DNA of 64,000 nucleotides from Chloroflexota bacterium. GTDB lineage: Bacteria; Chloroflexota; Anaerolineae; UBA4142. Shown piece after piece: positions 53,315 through 62,032 of the stretch. The translations under genes were made by a program, and so were the position numbers. The stretch is taken from positions 1-64,000 of the forward strand of contig JACRBM010000071.1 in the NCBI GenBank assembly GCA_016219275.1. Direction: 5' to 3'. How positions within the stretch are numbered: the first letter of the stretch is position 1; each line of letters opens with the position of its first letter. Under the pieces are notes generated by a model, which made no database searches, had not been told where the DNA came from, and saw nothing but the letters and a program-made list of their open reading frames with translations.

Positions 53315-54220
53315 CTCAGTTTCGCCATTGCGCGTGGCGTGCACCGAAGCGCCGTGCGATTGTCCTGGCGGAGGCTGCTTGTGCCAGCCGCAAAGCGTTG
53401 GCGGCGTCGTTGCGGTCTGCCTGATGCCATGCAAACTGCCGCGTTGCCCAAAGGTGCGCTCCGTATTGCCGACTTAGGTTATTTCTCAATTCCGGTGTTG
53501 GCGGCTTATGATCACCAAGGGGTATTTTGGCTAACCCGCTACCAAGCCACTCTCCTGCTGTTTGATGCAGCAGGCCAACCACTTGACCTATTGCGCTGAT
53601 TGCCCGCCTCGGAACAAACGCAACTGGATCGCAGGGTGCAAGTGACGGCCCAGCGCCTGACGGGTCGGTTAGTGGCGGTGCGTGTCCCCTCCCAGGTCGC
53701 GGAAGAACGTCGGCGCAAATTACGTGCCGAGGCGAAAGACGATGGACGCACGCCGAGTGCGCGCCAATTGGCGTTGTGCGATTGGGTGATCTTCTTGACC
53801 AATGTGCCATCCGAACGCTTGAGTGTTGCGGAAGTGCTCGTCCTCGCACGCGCCCGTGGGCAAATTGAACTCTTGTTCAAACTTTGGAAATCCTATGGGC
53901 GCGTCGATGAATCGCGCAGTGCCAAGCCGTATCGCATTCTGTGCGAAGTGTATGCCAAGTTGTTGATCATGCTGATGCAGCACTGGGTCGCCATCACCTG
54001 TGGCTGACAACATCCAAATCGCAGTTGGTTGAAAACCGCGCAAGCGATTCGGCAATACGTCATCACGTTAGCCAGTGCCCTGGGTTCCGAAGAACAGATG
54101 ACCAAAGTATTGCACACGATTCAAACCTGTCTGGCGAAAGGTGCACGCCTAAACACTCGCAAAACTAAACCGAATTTGTATCAACTCCTGCTCGCCTGTG
54201 GTGAGAAGGTATTAGCTTGA
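53315..54220 (+). mobile_element. IS4-family insertion sequence remnant with broken transposase gene
   Basis: A single frame runs from 53315 to 54220 and encodes about 300 residues of a DDE transposase. ADLGYFSIPVL carries a catalytic aspartate, and RGQIELLFKLWKSYGRVDES carries the glutamate of the IS4 motif. The part with the first catalytic aspartate is missing at the left. Two in-frame TGA codons (53597-53599 and 54005-54007) interrupt it, in LLR-stop-LPAS and CG-stop-QHPNRS, both consistent with former tryptophan codons. No terminal inverted repeats were recognised. It is an inactive remnant. Confidence 0.85.
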
Positions 54221-54563
54221 TGCGTATGGGGATTGATATCGTATCCCCTGACACCGTCGTCGTTGTGCCATCAGGAGAGGTATGCGTTCCCCCATATATT
54301 CTCGCTGTGTCAGCCAATGCCTGCACATCAGGCGGGACGGAGGTATCACCACTGCTAGCGTTGTCAGTTTCATCATGATCCTGCCCATCACAAGACTGGC
54401 AAGGGTCATCTCCTCCGTCGCCACCACCACCCGTGTCCCATTCACCCATACACGGACGCGAGTCGGGGGGGCAGGCAAACGTATGGTTTATCGTTCCCAG
54501 AATCAAACTGAAGCCAAAGACCGAAACGATAAGCACCAGAAAACCAAGAAGGACTTTTCTCAT
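54165..54563 (-). pseudogene. Exported protein gene truncated by the IS4 remnant
   Basis: The frame encodes 132 residues with a good signal peptide (MRKVLLGFLVLIVSVFGFSL) ending near a cysteine (about 31), then a Gly/Asp/Cys-rich secreted region (GGGGDGGDDPCQSCDGQDHD). The last about 25 codons, after SGDTISIPIR, run into the end of the IS4-family element, so the native C-terminus has been replaced. No family is recognised. Confidence 0.6.
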
Positions 54564-54611
54564 CTCTATCCAATATAGAAGATTTGTTGGAGAAAAATCA
54601 AGGGAGGGAAA

Positions 54612-56063
54612 TTATTTTCCCCAACTCACCTTGTTGGATAATACTCCATTCACGTGCGCCCCGCCAGCCACACGCAACCCCTCGGCAGTCTGGATACAAA
54701 TTGGCTGATTCTGTCCAGATTGCAGATAGCTTTTAGATCCTTGACTGAAACCGTTGAGTGCTGTATTTCTGCCCTGAAAAGCACCAGAGAAGTTAATAAG
54801 AAGCGGGTCGAGGTTTCCAGGCTGGTTAGTTTCATTGTCATGAACAGCTTTATCTAACCTAGAAAAATAGTTATATTCGGAGTATTGGATGGGAGTGGTA
54901 ATCACACGCGGAATTTTTTCAAAGCTACACACATCTGGGCCAGGGGTAACAGCCAAAAGAGTTGCTTCGTCAGCACTAAGGAGGACTATGCCCGAAAGCA
55001 TCGCTGGCCAATACCTAGTCGTTAATCCATCGGGGAATCCTCCATAACCAGTCATGGTTACTGGCTTATAACCAAATTTCTCCACAAAAGTCTTTGGGGG
55101 AAACGGGATGACGAGTTCGCCGACGCCGTCGGCGGCGATCTGGGAGTACGGGGCAGGGGTGTCGCTGGGAGAGACGAACCGCACTCGTCCGACAAAGTTG
55201 ACCAGGTTTTCTACTGCCGAGCGAGTGACCATCGGGTCAATCTGATCAACCACATTTTTTGGCAAGCCCATTTCTGGGGTGATCGGTCTGGGACCAGAAA
55301 CGAACGGACCATAGCGGTTTAGCCCGTACGAAGTCACAGCCCACGCCTCAACCACTGTTTTTTCTTTAACCATCTGGGGATTTGTATAACTTCCTTCTCG
55401 TTCCAACTTCATATCCCCACCAACTACTTTTACCCGCGCCATCCACTCTTTCAAGGCACCAAACTCTTTGCCTGGTTCGAGACGAACATATTCCTTGCGA
55501 TTGATTTGCGCCCAGCGACCGTCGGGATATTTTTGTGGATCTGCCAGTTCTGGATACCAAAAAACTCTTGTTCCCTCGGCGGTGAATGCCACTATTTTGC
55601 CATTTTCAACCGCGAAGCGGTCGAGTTTGACGTTGTTGTCAATGCCTGCAGATGTAGGAACCTGGGTCAACTCTTTCGCGCCGGGCAAAAGCATCCACAC
55701 GTTGGGTAATGTTTTTGATTGAATGACAACGACCACGCGTTTATCCGCGAGCCAGTCCGCGCGGACGGAAAAATCTTGCTCGTTGAAACCCTTGATCTGT
55801 GCGCGGGCTAATGCGAGCGCGGCGGTTGTATCAGGCGCGGGAGTCGGCGTGATCGTCGGTGTAAATGTCGGAGTAGGAATTGCAGAGAGTGTAGGAGTGG
55901 CGGTGGGAGCGAACGTTGCGGTTGCACTCGGCGCGCGTGTGGGAGCAAGTGTTGGCGCGATTGGTGCGGTCGGTGTGGGGGCGGAGGCGCAGGCAGAGAG
56001 GAGGAAAATAACGCACCCAAAAATCGAGGATCGCAGAAAAACTGCTCGGTGCGAGTGTGGCAT
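54612..56063 (-). CDS. Lipoprotein with Pro/Thr linker, function unknown
   Basis: The ATG at 56063 follows GGAGG and gives a 483-residue lipoprotein (CVIFLLSAC lipobox, cysteine about 25). A low-complexity Pro/Thr/Ala linker (about 28-75) precedes a soluble domain of about 400 residues that I do not recognise. The domain begins with beta-rich segments such as VRADWLADKRVVVVIQ. It should sit on the outer face of the membrane. Lower GC than the flanking housekeeping genes suggests an accessory gene. Confidence 0.75.
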   Translation of the reverse strand: MPHSHRAVFLRSSIFGCVIFLLSACASAPTPTAPIAPTLAPTRAPSATATFAPTATPTLSAIPTPTFTPTITPTPAPDTTAALALARAQIKGFNEQDFSVRADWLADKRVVVVIQSKTLPNVWMLLPGAKELTQVPTSAGIDNNVKLDRFAVENGKIVAFTAEGTRVFWYPELADPQKYPDGRWAQINRKEYVRLEPGKEFGALKEWMARVKVVGGDMKLEREGSYTNPQMVKEKTVVEAWAVTSYGLNRYGPFVSGPRPITPEMGLPKNVVDQIDPMVTRSAVENLVNFVGRVRFVSPSDTPAPYSQIAADGVGELVIPFPPKTFVEKFGYKPVTMTGYGGFPDGLTTRYWPAMLSGIVLLSADEATLLAVTPGPDVCSFEKIPRVITTPIQYSEYNYFSRLDKAVHDNETNQPGNLDPLLINFSGAFQGRNTALNGFSQGSKSYLQSGQNQPICIQTAEGLRVAGGAHVNGVLSNKVSWGK

Positions 56064-56083
56064 TTTCCACCTCCGTAATGCAA

Positions 56084-56440
56084 TCAAGATCTGTTGTGTC
56101 TGACGCGGACAGTACCGGCCGTGATCACAGTAAAGGTGTTGGCTAGTTCGTTTTCGTGTCGGCGAATAGCCGTCATCGTAATCTCAGCTTTGCGATCGGG
56201 CGGGAGTCCGGCAAAGCGAACCAAAATGACGCCGCGCGCAATTCGTTTTTGGCGATAGACCAATTCACCAAAATCCTTGTCCGCCGTTAGCAATACAGCT
56301 TGCGCTTGATTGGCGCGGTCGAGTACGATGTCATCAGAAATACCGGATTCCATCTCCGCGACAAAAGGTACGCTGAACCCGGCTTGCCTGAGACGGTCTA
56401 CAATTTGACGGTCAACGCTTTCGTCGGCGAACAAATTCAC
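56084..56440 (-). CDS. DUF5615-family PIN-like protein (probable toxin)
   Basis: This 118-residue protein has the PIN-like core of DUF5615: an N-terminal DESVDRQIVDRLRQAG with acidic residues, then LLTADKDFGELVY and an IARGVILVRF strand. Such proteins are encoded next to DUF433 proteins and are considered toxin-antitoxin-like pairs with a putative RNase. The GTG start overlaps the stop of the DUF433 gene (GTGA), so translation is coupled. Confidence 0.88.
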   Translation of the reverse strand: MNLFADESVDRQIVDRLRQAGFSVPFVAEMESGISDDIVLDRANQAQAVLLTADKDFGELVYRQKRIARGVILVRFAGLPPDRKAEITMTAIRRHENELANTFTVITAGTVRVRHNRS

Positions 56441-56682
56441 GCGGCGACCTCAAGCGGATAGATCACATCGGCGCGTAGCGCTTCTGCGGCAAAGGCGAGG
56501 GCGGCGCGAATACCTTCGCTGGTTAGTCGCGGATGCTCGGACAGAATCTGCTCCCAGGTTTCACCCGCCGCCAATTTTTCCAAAATCAATTCGACGGTGA
56601 TTCGCGTGCCGGTGATGACCGGTTTGCCCATCATTATCCTGGGATCAGAATGAATCCATTTGCGTGTTTCTGGTTGTGGCAT
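56437..56682 (-). CDS. DUF433-family protein (probable antitoxin)
   Basis: The 81-residue protein has the DUF433 pattern HSDPRIMMGKPVITGTRITV, followed by LAAGETWEQILSEHPRLT and a short helix-turn-helix-like end. DUF433 proteins are the usual partners of DUF5615 PIN-like proteins and probably neutralise them and bind the promoter. The pair is transcribed leftward, 15 bases downstream of the response-regulator gene. Confidence 0.88.
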   Translation of the reverse strand: MPQPETRKWIHSDPRIMMGKPVITGTRITVELILEKLAAGETWEQILSEHPRLTSEGIRAALAFAAEALRADVIYPLEVAA

Positions 56683-56697
56683 TATTCGTTCTCCGTG

Positions 56698-57399
56698 TTA
56701 CGTCTCATCCGGTCGCTTGAACAAGTAACCGACGCCGTGCTCGGTGAGAATGTACTTGGGGTGCGCCGCGTTTTCCTCGACCTTGTTGCGAAGGTAACTG
56801 ATGTACACGCGCAAGTACTCGGTCTCGCCGCCGTACTCGGGTCCCCACACTTTGCGGAGCAAGTCCGCGTGCAACATTACGCGTCCCGCGTTCTGCACGA
56901 GTTGCGACAAAAGTTTGTACTCGGTCGGACCGACTTTGATTTCCTTGCCGCGCACGGTGATGCGGCGGCGCTGAAAATCCATTTCGAAATCATCACACTT
57001 GAACGGCGGACGCGCTTGCACGTCGTCGCTGGGCGCGGCGCGGCGCAGCACCGCTTCGACGCGCGCGAGCAGTTCGTGCACGCTGAACGGCTTGCGCACG
57101 TAATCGTCCGCGCCGAGATGCAAACCCTTGACCACGTCCACGTCTTGATCTTTCGCGGTCAGCATAATCACTGGTACGGTCGAGAATTCGCGAATCTTTT
57201 GCAAAACGTCGAACCCGTCCATCCCCGGCATCATAATGTCGAGCACGACGAGATCGGGTCCTTCTTTCTCAACCATCGAAAGACCGGTCGGTCCGTCCAT
57301 CGCGGTGACCACTTTGTAATGCTGCGCTTCCAGGTTCGAGCGTACCAGTTTGACGAGATGCGGTTCATCGTCCACCACTAAAATTTTTGCGGGTCGCAT
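56698..57399 (-). CDS. OmpR/PhoB-family response regulator
   Basis: The 233-residue protein has a receiver domain with acidic pocket D10-D11, phosphoryl site D54 in VVLDIMMPGMDG and the conserved lysine in MLTAKDQD. A winged-helix DNA-binding domain follows (EYKLLSQLVQNAGRVMLHAD, ending TEHGVGYLF). No histidine kinase gene is next to it, so it is an orphan in this window. A GAGGAACC ribosome-binding site precedes the ATG. Confidence 0.95.
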   Translation of the reverse strand: MRPAKILVVDDEPHLVKLVRSNLEAQHYKVVTAMDGPTGLSMVEKEGPDLVVLDIMMPGMDGFDVLQKIREFSTVPVIMLTAKDQDVDVVKGLHLGADDYVRKPFSVHELLARVEAVLRRAAPSDDVQARPPFKCDDFEMDFQRRRITVRGKEIKVGPTEYKLLSQLVQNAGRVMLHADLLRKVWGPEYGGETEYLRVYISYLRNKVEENAAHPKYILTEHGVGYLFKRPDET

Positions 57400-57414
57400 G
57401 GTTCCTCTCTAAAT

Positions 57415-57482
57415 TAAGGATGAAGGCGGAAGGATGAAGGATGAAATTTTGTCAATTGTAAATTGTCATCCTTCATCCTTTG
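57415..57482. repeat. Heptamer repeat (AAGGATG units) with inverted copy
   Basis: AAGGATG, AAGGCGG, AAGGATG, AAGGATG heptamers are followed, after AATTTTGTCAATTG, by the inverted CATCCTTCATCCTT. The element fills the space between recR and the response-regulator gene and touches the recR stop. Confidence 0.85.
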
Positions 57483-58085
57483 CTACACTTCGCGTCGTCC
57501 TTCGAGCGCGCGCGTCAACGTGATTTCGTCTGCGTACTCCAAATCGCCGCCAACGGGCAAGCCGCGCGCGAGGCGCGTCATGCGAATGTTGAGCGGCTTG
57601 ATGAGGCGTTCGAGATACATCGCGGTTGCTTCGCCTTCGAGATTCGGATTCGTCGCGAGCACGATTTCGGTGATGCCGGAATCGCGTTGCAATCGGCGCA
57701 ACAGTTCCTGGATTTTCAAATCCTCGGGATTGATGCCTTCGACCGGCGAGATCGCGCCGTGCAAGACGTGATACAAACCGCGATACTCGCGCGTGCGTTC
57801 GATCGCGAGCACGTCGAGCGGTTCTTCGACGACGCAAATGAGCGAGCGGTCGCGCGATTCATCGCGACAAATCGCGCACGGATTTTCTTCCGCGATATTC
57901 GCGCAGATCGCGCACGTCGTCACACGTTCTTTTAATTGGGTCAACGCTTGCGCGAGCGCCTCGGCTTGGTCTTTCGGCGCGCGCAAAAGATAGAACGTCA
58001 AACGTTGCGCGGTTTTCGGTCCGATGCCCGGCAAGCGATGAAATTCTTCGATGAGGCGCAACACCGTGCGCGGGGTTGTATCCAT
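57483..58085 (-). CDS. recR: Recombination protein RecR
   Basis: RecR helps RecF/RecO load RecA at single-strand gaps. The 200-residue product has the helix-hairpin-helix [20 protein letters not shown], the four-cysteine zinc finger [16 protein letters not shown], and the Toprim domain ([18 protein letters not shown]). Its ATG directly abuts the ybaB stop, completing the conserved dnaX-ybaB-recR operon. Confidence 0.97.
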   Translation of the reverse strand: MDTTPRTVLRLIEEFHRLPGIGPKTAQRLTFYLLRAPKDQAEALAQALTQLKERVTTCAICANIAEENPCAICRDESRDRSLICVVEEPLDVLAIERTREYRGLYHVLHGAISPVEGINPEDLKIQELLRRLQRDSGITEIVLATNPNLEGEATAMYLERLIKPLNIRMTRLARGLPVGGDLEYADEITLTRALEGRREV

Positions 58086-58448
58086 CTAGCCGAGCAGTCC
58101 CGCCAGGTTGCCCAAGCCACCGGTCAGCGCGCTCACTTTGCTCGCGGCGAGTTCCTGGGATTTCTCGATCGCTTCGTTGACCGCCGCGACGATCAAATCT
58201 TGCAGCATTTCGATATCGCCTGCCGCCACCGCGTCCGGCGAAATTTTCACCGCTTGAATCTTTTGCTGCCCCGTAACGACGACCGTAACCGCGCCGCCGC
58301 CCACCGTGATTTCCAGCGTCTCGTTCGCAAGCGCGGCTTGCGTCTCTTCCATTTTTTGCTGGAACGATTGCAACATGCCTTGCGCGTTTTGCGGCGACAT
58401 GCGCGGCATCGGCGCTCCGCCGCCGCGCATTCCTTTACCTTTGCTCAT
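58086..58448 (-). CDS. ybaB: YbaB/EbfC nucleoid-associated protein
   Basis: The 120-residue protein has the family core FQQKMEETQAALANETLEIT, then a VTVVVTGQQKIQAVKISPD strand pair and a helical C-terminus, with a Gly/Met-rich start. YbaB/EbfC dimers bind DNA like tweezers. Its position between dnaX and recR is the standard one. The ATG abuts the dnaX stop. Confidence 0.95.
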   Translation of the reverse strand: MSKGKGMRGGGAPMPRMSPQNAQGMLQSFQQKMEETQAALANETLEITVGGGAVTVVVTGQQKIQAVKISPDAVAAGDIEMLQDLIVAAVNEAIEKSQELAASKVSALTGGLGNLAGLLG

Positions 58449-60020
58449 TTATGGTGCTCCTTCCGAATGAATTTTCGTAATTTCCGCGCCCCATTGATTC
58501 ACCGCCGAACGAATCAGCGGATCATCTTGCACCGCTTTCAACTGCGCTTTTTTCGGCGAGAGGACGCACTTGACGCGGCATTTTTGTTTGAACACACTCT
58601 CGAATGCTTTCTCGATGATCGGTTTGCCTTTAGCTTGATTCTCGAATCGTTCGGCGTGCTGATCGTAGCGAAAACCCAGGGTCACGACCGTGTCTTCGAC
58701 TTTGATCGGTTCGGCATCGCGCAAGAGCGCTTCGGCGACTTTATTGTACTGGCGAACGTATTGCAGGATGCGCGTCCAATTCTGTTGCAATGTTTCCATG
58801 CTCAACGCGATGGGTGTGCTCGTTGCGGACGAAACGTCCGGTGCGCTTTCGGTTGCGGCAGGTTTGGCGCGCGGCTTGGGCGGCGGCGGCGTCACGCGCG
58901 GCGGTGTAACCGGTACGGGCGCGGCAATCGCGGCAACGCGCTCTTCGTGCGTCGCCTCGACGAACGCCATTTCGAGCGGCAACGTGGGATGCGCGCTCGA
59001 ACGCAATTCGACGCCGGCTTGGTTAAACAAACGAATCGCGCGCAAGACTTGTTCGGGCGTGAATTGCTTGGAACGCTCGGTCATTTCGTTGAGCGTTTCG
59101 GCGGAGAGTGTCAACGCGTCCGCGCTGCCGACTTGAATCAGCAGGACGCCGCGCAAATAATCCACGATCTCGCGCCCGAGTTGGCGCGGGTCCGCGCCGC
59201 TATCCACCGCGTTGGCAAGATGGGCGAGTCCGCGCGCAATATCTTTTTCCGCGAGCCGCGCGACAATCTCGCCGACGATTTGATACGACGCCGCGCCGAG
59301 CAAGCCCTCGACCTGGACGAGCGTAATTTCGTCATTGCCGTACGCGGTTAGCTGATCGAGCAAACTGATCGCGTCGCGCATCGCGCCGGTCGCTTGCCGC
59401 GCGATGAGATCAATCGCGGCGGGTTCGACGCGCAGATTTTCGGCGTGCGCGATTTCGGTGAGACGCGCGATGATTTCAGGAAGCGTCAGCCGGCGAAAAT
59501 CGAAACGTTGCGTGCGCGAGATGACGGTCGCCGGAATTTTCTGCGGGTCGGTTGTCGCGAGGACGAAAATGACGTGCGGCGGCGGTTCTTCGAGCGTTTT
59601 GAGTAACGCGTTGAACGCGGAGGTCGAGAGCATGTGGCACTCATCGACAATGTAGAATTTGTATTTCGCTTCGCCGGGACGAAAATCCACCTTGTCGCGC
59701 AGATCGCGAATGTCTTCGACGCTCGTGTTCGACGCCGCGTCAATCTCGATCAGATCGAGCATGCGACCTTCGTTGATTGCGACGCACACCGCGCATTGAT
59801 TGCATGGTTTGTTCGTATTGTCGGAAAGACAATTGACTGCTTTGGCGAGGACGCGCGCGGTGGTCGTTTTGCCGGTGCCGCGCGGACCAGTGAACAGGTA
59901 CGCGTGCGCGATGCGGTTGAGCACCAGCGCGCTCTTGAGCGTGGTCTTGATGTGCGCTTGACCTTCGATTTCGTCGAAGGTGCGCGGACGATATTTTGAA
60001 TACAGGGCTTGCGCGGGCAT
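58449..60020 (-). CDS. dnaX: DNA polymerase III subunit gamma/tau
   Basis: DnaX is the ATPase core of the clamp loader. The chosen ATG at 60020 follows GGAGG and gives MPAQALYSKYRPRTFDEIEG, the conserved start; an earlier in-frame start would add 42 unrelated residues. The 523-residue protein has Walker A GPRGTGKTTTARVLAK, the zinc-binding cysteines in NKPCNQCAVC, Walker B YIVDECHML, and the SRTQRFDFRRL sensor. The C-terminal part is shorter than E. coli tau. It heads the leftward dnaX-ybaB-recR operon. Confidence 0.96.
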   Translation of the reverse strand: MPAQALYSKYRPRTFDEIEGQAHIKTTLKSALVLNRIAHAYLFTGPRGTGKTTTARVLAKAVNCLSDNTNKPCNQCAVCVAINEGRMLDLIEIDAASNTSVEDIRDLRDKVDFRPGEAKYKFYIVDECHMLSTSAFNALLKTLEEPPPHVIFVLATTDPQKIPATVISRTQRFDFRRLTLPEIIARLTEIAHAENLRVEPAAIDLIARQATGAMRDAISLLDQLTAYGNDEITLVQVEGLLGAASYQIVGEIVARLAEKDIARGLAHLANAVDSGADPRQLGREIVDYLRGVLLIQVGSADALTLSAETLNEMTERSKQFTPEQVLRAIRLFNQAGVELRSSAHPTLPLEMAFVEATHEERVAAIAAPVPVTPPRVTPPPPKPRAKPAATESAPDVSSATSTPIALSMETLQQNWTRILQYVRQYNKVAEALLRDAEPIKVEDTVVTLGFRYDQHAERFENQAKGKPIIEKAFESVFKQKCRVKCVLSPKKAQLKAVQDDPLIRSAVNQWGAEITKIHSEGAP

Positions 60021-60070
60021 GACGCCTCCAACGAGCATCCGAATCAGTTCGTGCGTTTCGATTCGCGCCA

Positions 60071-60099
60071 AGTTTATCATCAAAGCAACTTTTAGGCAA
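60071..60099 (-). promoter_or_regulatory. Promoter of dnaX-ybaB-recR
   Basis: On the minus strand, TTGCCT (60099-60094), a 17-bp spacer and TAAACT (60076-60071) lie about 50 bases upstream of the dnaX ATG. Confidence 0.6.
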
Positions 60100-60122
60100 G
60101 AGCGCGCGAAAATGTTTAGCGC

Positions 60123-60240
60123 GTGTCCATCAAAATTTTGGAACACTCAACCTTGCGAAGGTTTTGACGACAAATCAAATATGATTGCCGTTCAACCTTC
60201 GCAAGGTTTTTTTCGCCACCCAAAAACTTGACGCACACCC
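60123..60240 (+). repeat. Dispersed palindromic repeat, copy B (core orientation 2)
   Basis: Arms AACCTTGCGAAGGTT (60149-60163) and AACCTTCGCAAGGTT (60194-60208) are perfect. Flanks match copy A at 30554 in the same direction, whereas the 30-base core matches copy A only as its reverse complement (29 of 30 bases). Confidence 0.9.
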
Positions 60241-60256
60241 AAGTTTAGCTGGGGGA

Positions 60257-60285
60257 TTGACGACCAAGGCAAATCGGGCTAGAAT
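60257..60285 (+). promoter_or_regulatory. Promoter of the thioredoxin-like gene
   Basis: TTGACG (60257-60262), a 17-bp spacer and TAGAAT (60280-60285) are followed by AAAGGAGGAG and the ATG at 60316. Confidence 0.8.
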
Positions 60286-60315
60286 CGCGCGCACCAACAC
60301 TCGAAAGGAGGAGTG

Positions 60316-60696
60316 ATGCAACCAGTAATGGTCGAAATTATCGCGTATGCGCCGACTCAATATTTTCATTGCAAACATTGCGAGTTCGTGTGGAGCCAAG
60401 CCCAAAGCGAAGGCGTCAAAAAATTCCATGCGGACGCACTCGAAACTTCGATGCCGCCGGAGATGATGACCGAGTATCGCGCCCTGTCCGATTGGGTGCT
60501 CAACGCGGTCGAGCGATATGGCGGGCGCGTCGTCTTCAAAGTGATTGACGCGACTTCGTTCGAGGGCTTGATCAAATCGGTGCGCTACGGCGTTCGCAAA
60601 TATCCCGCGGTCGTCATCAGCGGTAAAGACAAACACATCGGCGCGGATTTTGCCGGCGCGGAAGCGATGATCAACCGCGCGCTCCAACCCGCGTAA
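60316..60696 (+). CDS. Thioredoxin-like protein with CxxC
   Basis: The 126-residue product starts with a beta strand leading into APTQYFHCKHCEFVW (C20, C23), resembling the redox motif of thioredoxin-fold proteins. It ends with the typical GVRKYPAVVISGKDKHIGAD, which corresponds to the cis-proline strand. The family could be a thiol-disulphide or metal-binding protein. It has its own strong promoter and terminator, and the polyferredoxin gene follows. Confidence 0.7.
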   Translation: MQPVMVEIIAYAPTQYFHCKHCEFVWSQAQSEGVKKFHADALETSMPPEMMTEYRALSDWVLNAVERYGGRVVFKVIDATSFEGLIKSVRYGVRKYPAVVISGKDKHIGADFAGAEAMINRALQPA

Positions 60697-60715
60697 CCGC
60701 CAAGGCGCATCGCCT

Positions 60716-60746
60716 AAACGCTCACTCCGTCGAGTGAGCGTTTTTT
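60716..60746 (+). terminator. Intrinsic terminator of the thioredoxin-like gene
   Basis: AAACGCTCACTC (60716-60727) pairs with GAGTGAGCGTTT (60732-60743) across a 4-base loop and runs into six T residues. Confidence 0.92.
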
Positions 60747-60808
60747 CGTCAGCTCAATTCGGACGGATTTCAGACCGAATTGCGACAAACGCGGCGTATG
60801 GTGAGGGT

Positions 60809-61981
60809 GTGTTGAATTTCGAAACGCTCGAAAAATTGCTCGGCGCGTACGAACAAGCGCCGATTCGCGTGGAGTCAACGCGCTGTTTGAATTTGCGACA
60901 CAAGGCGCGCGCGTGCGACGCGTGTCACGCGTGTCCGGCGGACGCGATTCGCTTTGACGATCGCGCACCGGTCGCGCTAGACGAGACGAAATGTGTCGCG
61001 TGCGGTTTGTGCGTGTCCGTGTGCCCCAGCAGCGCGTTTAGCGCGACGCCGAACGATAGCGCGATTCTCGATACACTCGCCGCGTACCCGCACGTCGAAT
61101 TCGCGTGCAAGCGCGCGAAGCAGACGCGCGCGCCGCAGATTGAACGCGTGATGACGCTCACTTGCCTCGCGCGTCTCTCGGGTGATCTGTTGTTCGCGCT
61201 CGGCGCGGAGCACTCGCGCGTATGGCTCAACGACGCGCCGTGTGTCGAGTGTCCCATCGGCGCGCGAACGCATCCGCACATCGTCGCGCTCGCGCAAGCC
61301 GCACGACGCACGCTTGCCGCGTGGCAACGCGACGCGCGAATCATGCGGTACGCCGAAGCGGACGCGGAACTGGGTGCGCCGCGCGAACTCGCGGCATCGC
61401 ACACGCAGCCGCTTTCGCGTCGCGAACTGTTTTCGTTTTTACGCGGCAACTTGGGTCGCGCCGCGGGCATCGCCGTCGCGGCATCGTTGAACGTGACGCC
61501 CAGCCACGCCGACGCGACGCCCGCGCTCGACCGCGCGCTTGCCAAGCTAGGCGCGCCTGCCAACGATTGTGTGGCGAGCGAATGTTTCGCGACGGTTCGG
61601 GTCAGCGCGGCGTGTACCGCGTGCGGCTTGTGCGCCAAGCAATGTCCTACGCGCGCCATCGAATTTCGGAACGACGGCGGCTATTTCGTCCTGGGATTTC
61701 AGGCGCATCGTTGTTTTGGCATCGAGTGCCGGATTTGCCAATTGATTTGTCCGGCAAACGCCGTGACGCTTGAACCGGGCATCGCGTCGGTCGCGCTCCA
61801 ATCGCGCGAACAAATCGTATTGCGTGCGGGTCAACTTGCCTTGTGCGTCAAATGTCAAACGCCGTTCGCCCAGGTCGAAAACGAAACGCAATGCTCGGTG
61901 TGCCGTAACGCCAAACCCAGGTATTCCGATCTCGTGCGCGATTTGTTCAAACCCAAGCATGACTCTCCCGAATCGTCTTGA
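60809..61981 (+). CDS. Polyferredoxin-like 4Fe-4S protein
   Basis: From a GTG at 60809 the protein has 390 residues; the frame is open further upstream, so the start is uncertain. Cysteine motifs for iron-sulphur clusters are CDACHACP, CVACGLCVSVCP, CTACGLCAKQCP, CFGIECRICQLICP and a terminal pair CVKC...CSVC. A central SRRELFSFLRGNLGRA segment resembles a twin-arginine motif but lies inside the sequence. Several extra cysteines lie between (ECP, TCL). It is probably an electron carrier or a subunit of a redox complex. No partner enzyme is adjacent. Confidence 0.85.
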   Translation: MLNFETLEKLLGAYEQAPIRVESTRCLNLRHKARACDACHACPADAIRFDDRAPVALDETKCVACGLCVSVCPSSAFSATPNDSAILDTLAAYPHVEFACKRAKQTRAPQIERVMTLTCLARLSGDLLFALGAEHSRVWLNDAPCVECPIGARTHPHIVALAQAARRTLAAWQRDARIMRYAEADAELGAPRELAASHTQPLSRRELFSFLRGNLGRAAGIAVAASLNVTPSHADATPALDRALAKLGAPANDCVASECFATVRVSAACTACGLCAKQCPTRAIEFRNDGGYFVLGFQAHRCFGIECRICQLICPANAVTLEPGIASVALQSREQIVLRAGQLALCVKCQTPFAQVENETQCSVCRNAKPRYSDLVRDLFKPKHDSPESS

Positions 61982-62024
61982 CGTATCACACGATAGCGCG
62001 ATGGCAGAAATTGGCAGATGAGCG

Positions 62025-62030
62025 TATAAT
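62025..62030 (+). promoter_or_regulatory. -10 box of the NarL-type regulator gene
   Basis: A consensus TATAAT is present, with only a weak ATGGCA upstream (62001). The hairpin at 62033-62054 follows immediately and then the ATG at 62061. Confidence 0.5.
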
Positions 62031-62032
62031 CG

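Noticed and set aside
53315-54220. Reading the two TGA codons as recoded tryptophan in this organism
   Set aside because: Many genes in the window end at TGA with normal lengths (for example tsaD and the TetR gene), so TGA is a stop here. Decay of an insertion sequence is simpler.
8185-57482. Regular short repeats that could suggest CRISPR arrays
   Set aside because: The units are 7-10 bases, directly adjacent, and lack unique spacers of 30-40 bases. No cas genes are present.
57936-59351. Plus-strand open frame of about 470 codons opposite recR, ybaB and dnaX
   Set aside because: It crosses three well-supported genes on the other strand and has a shadow-type Arg/Phe/His-rich composition.
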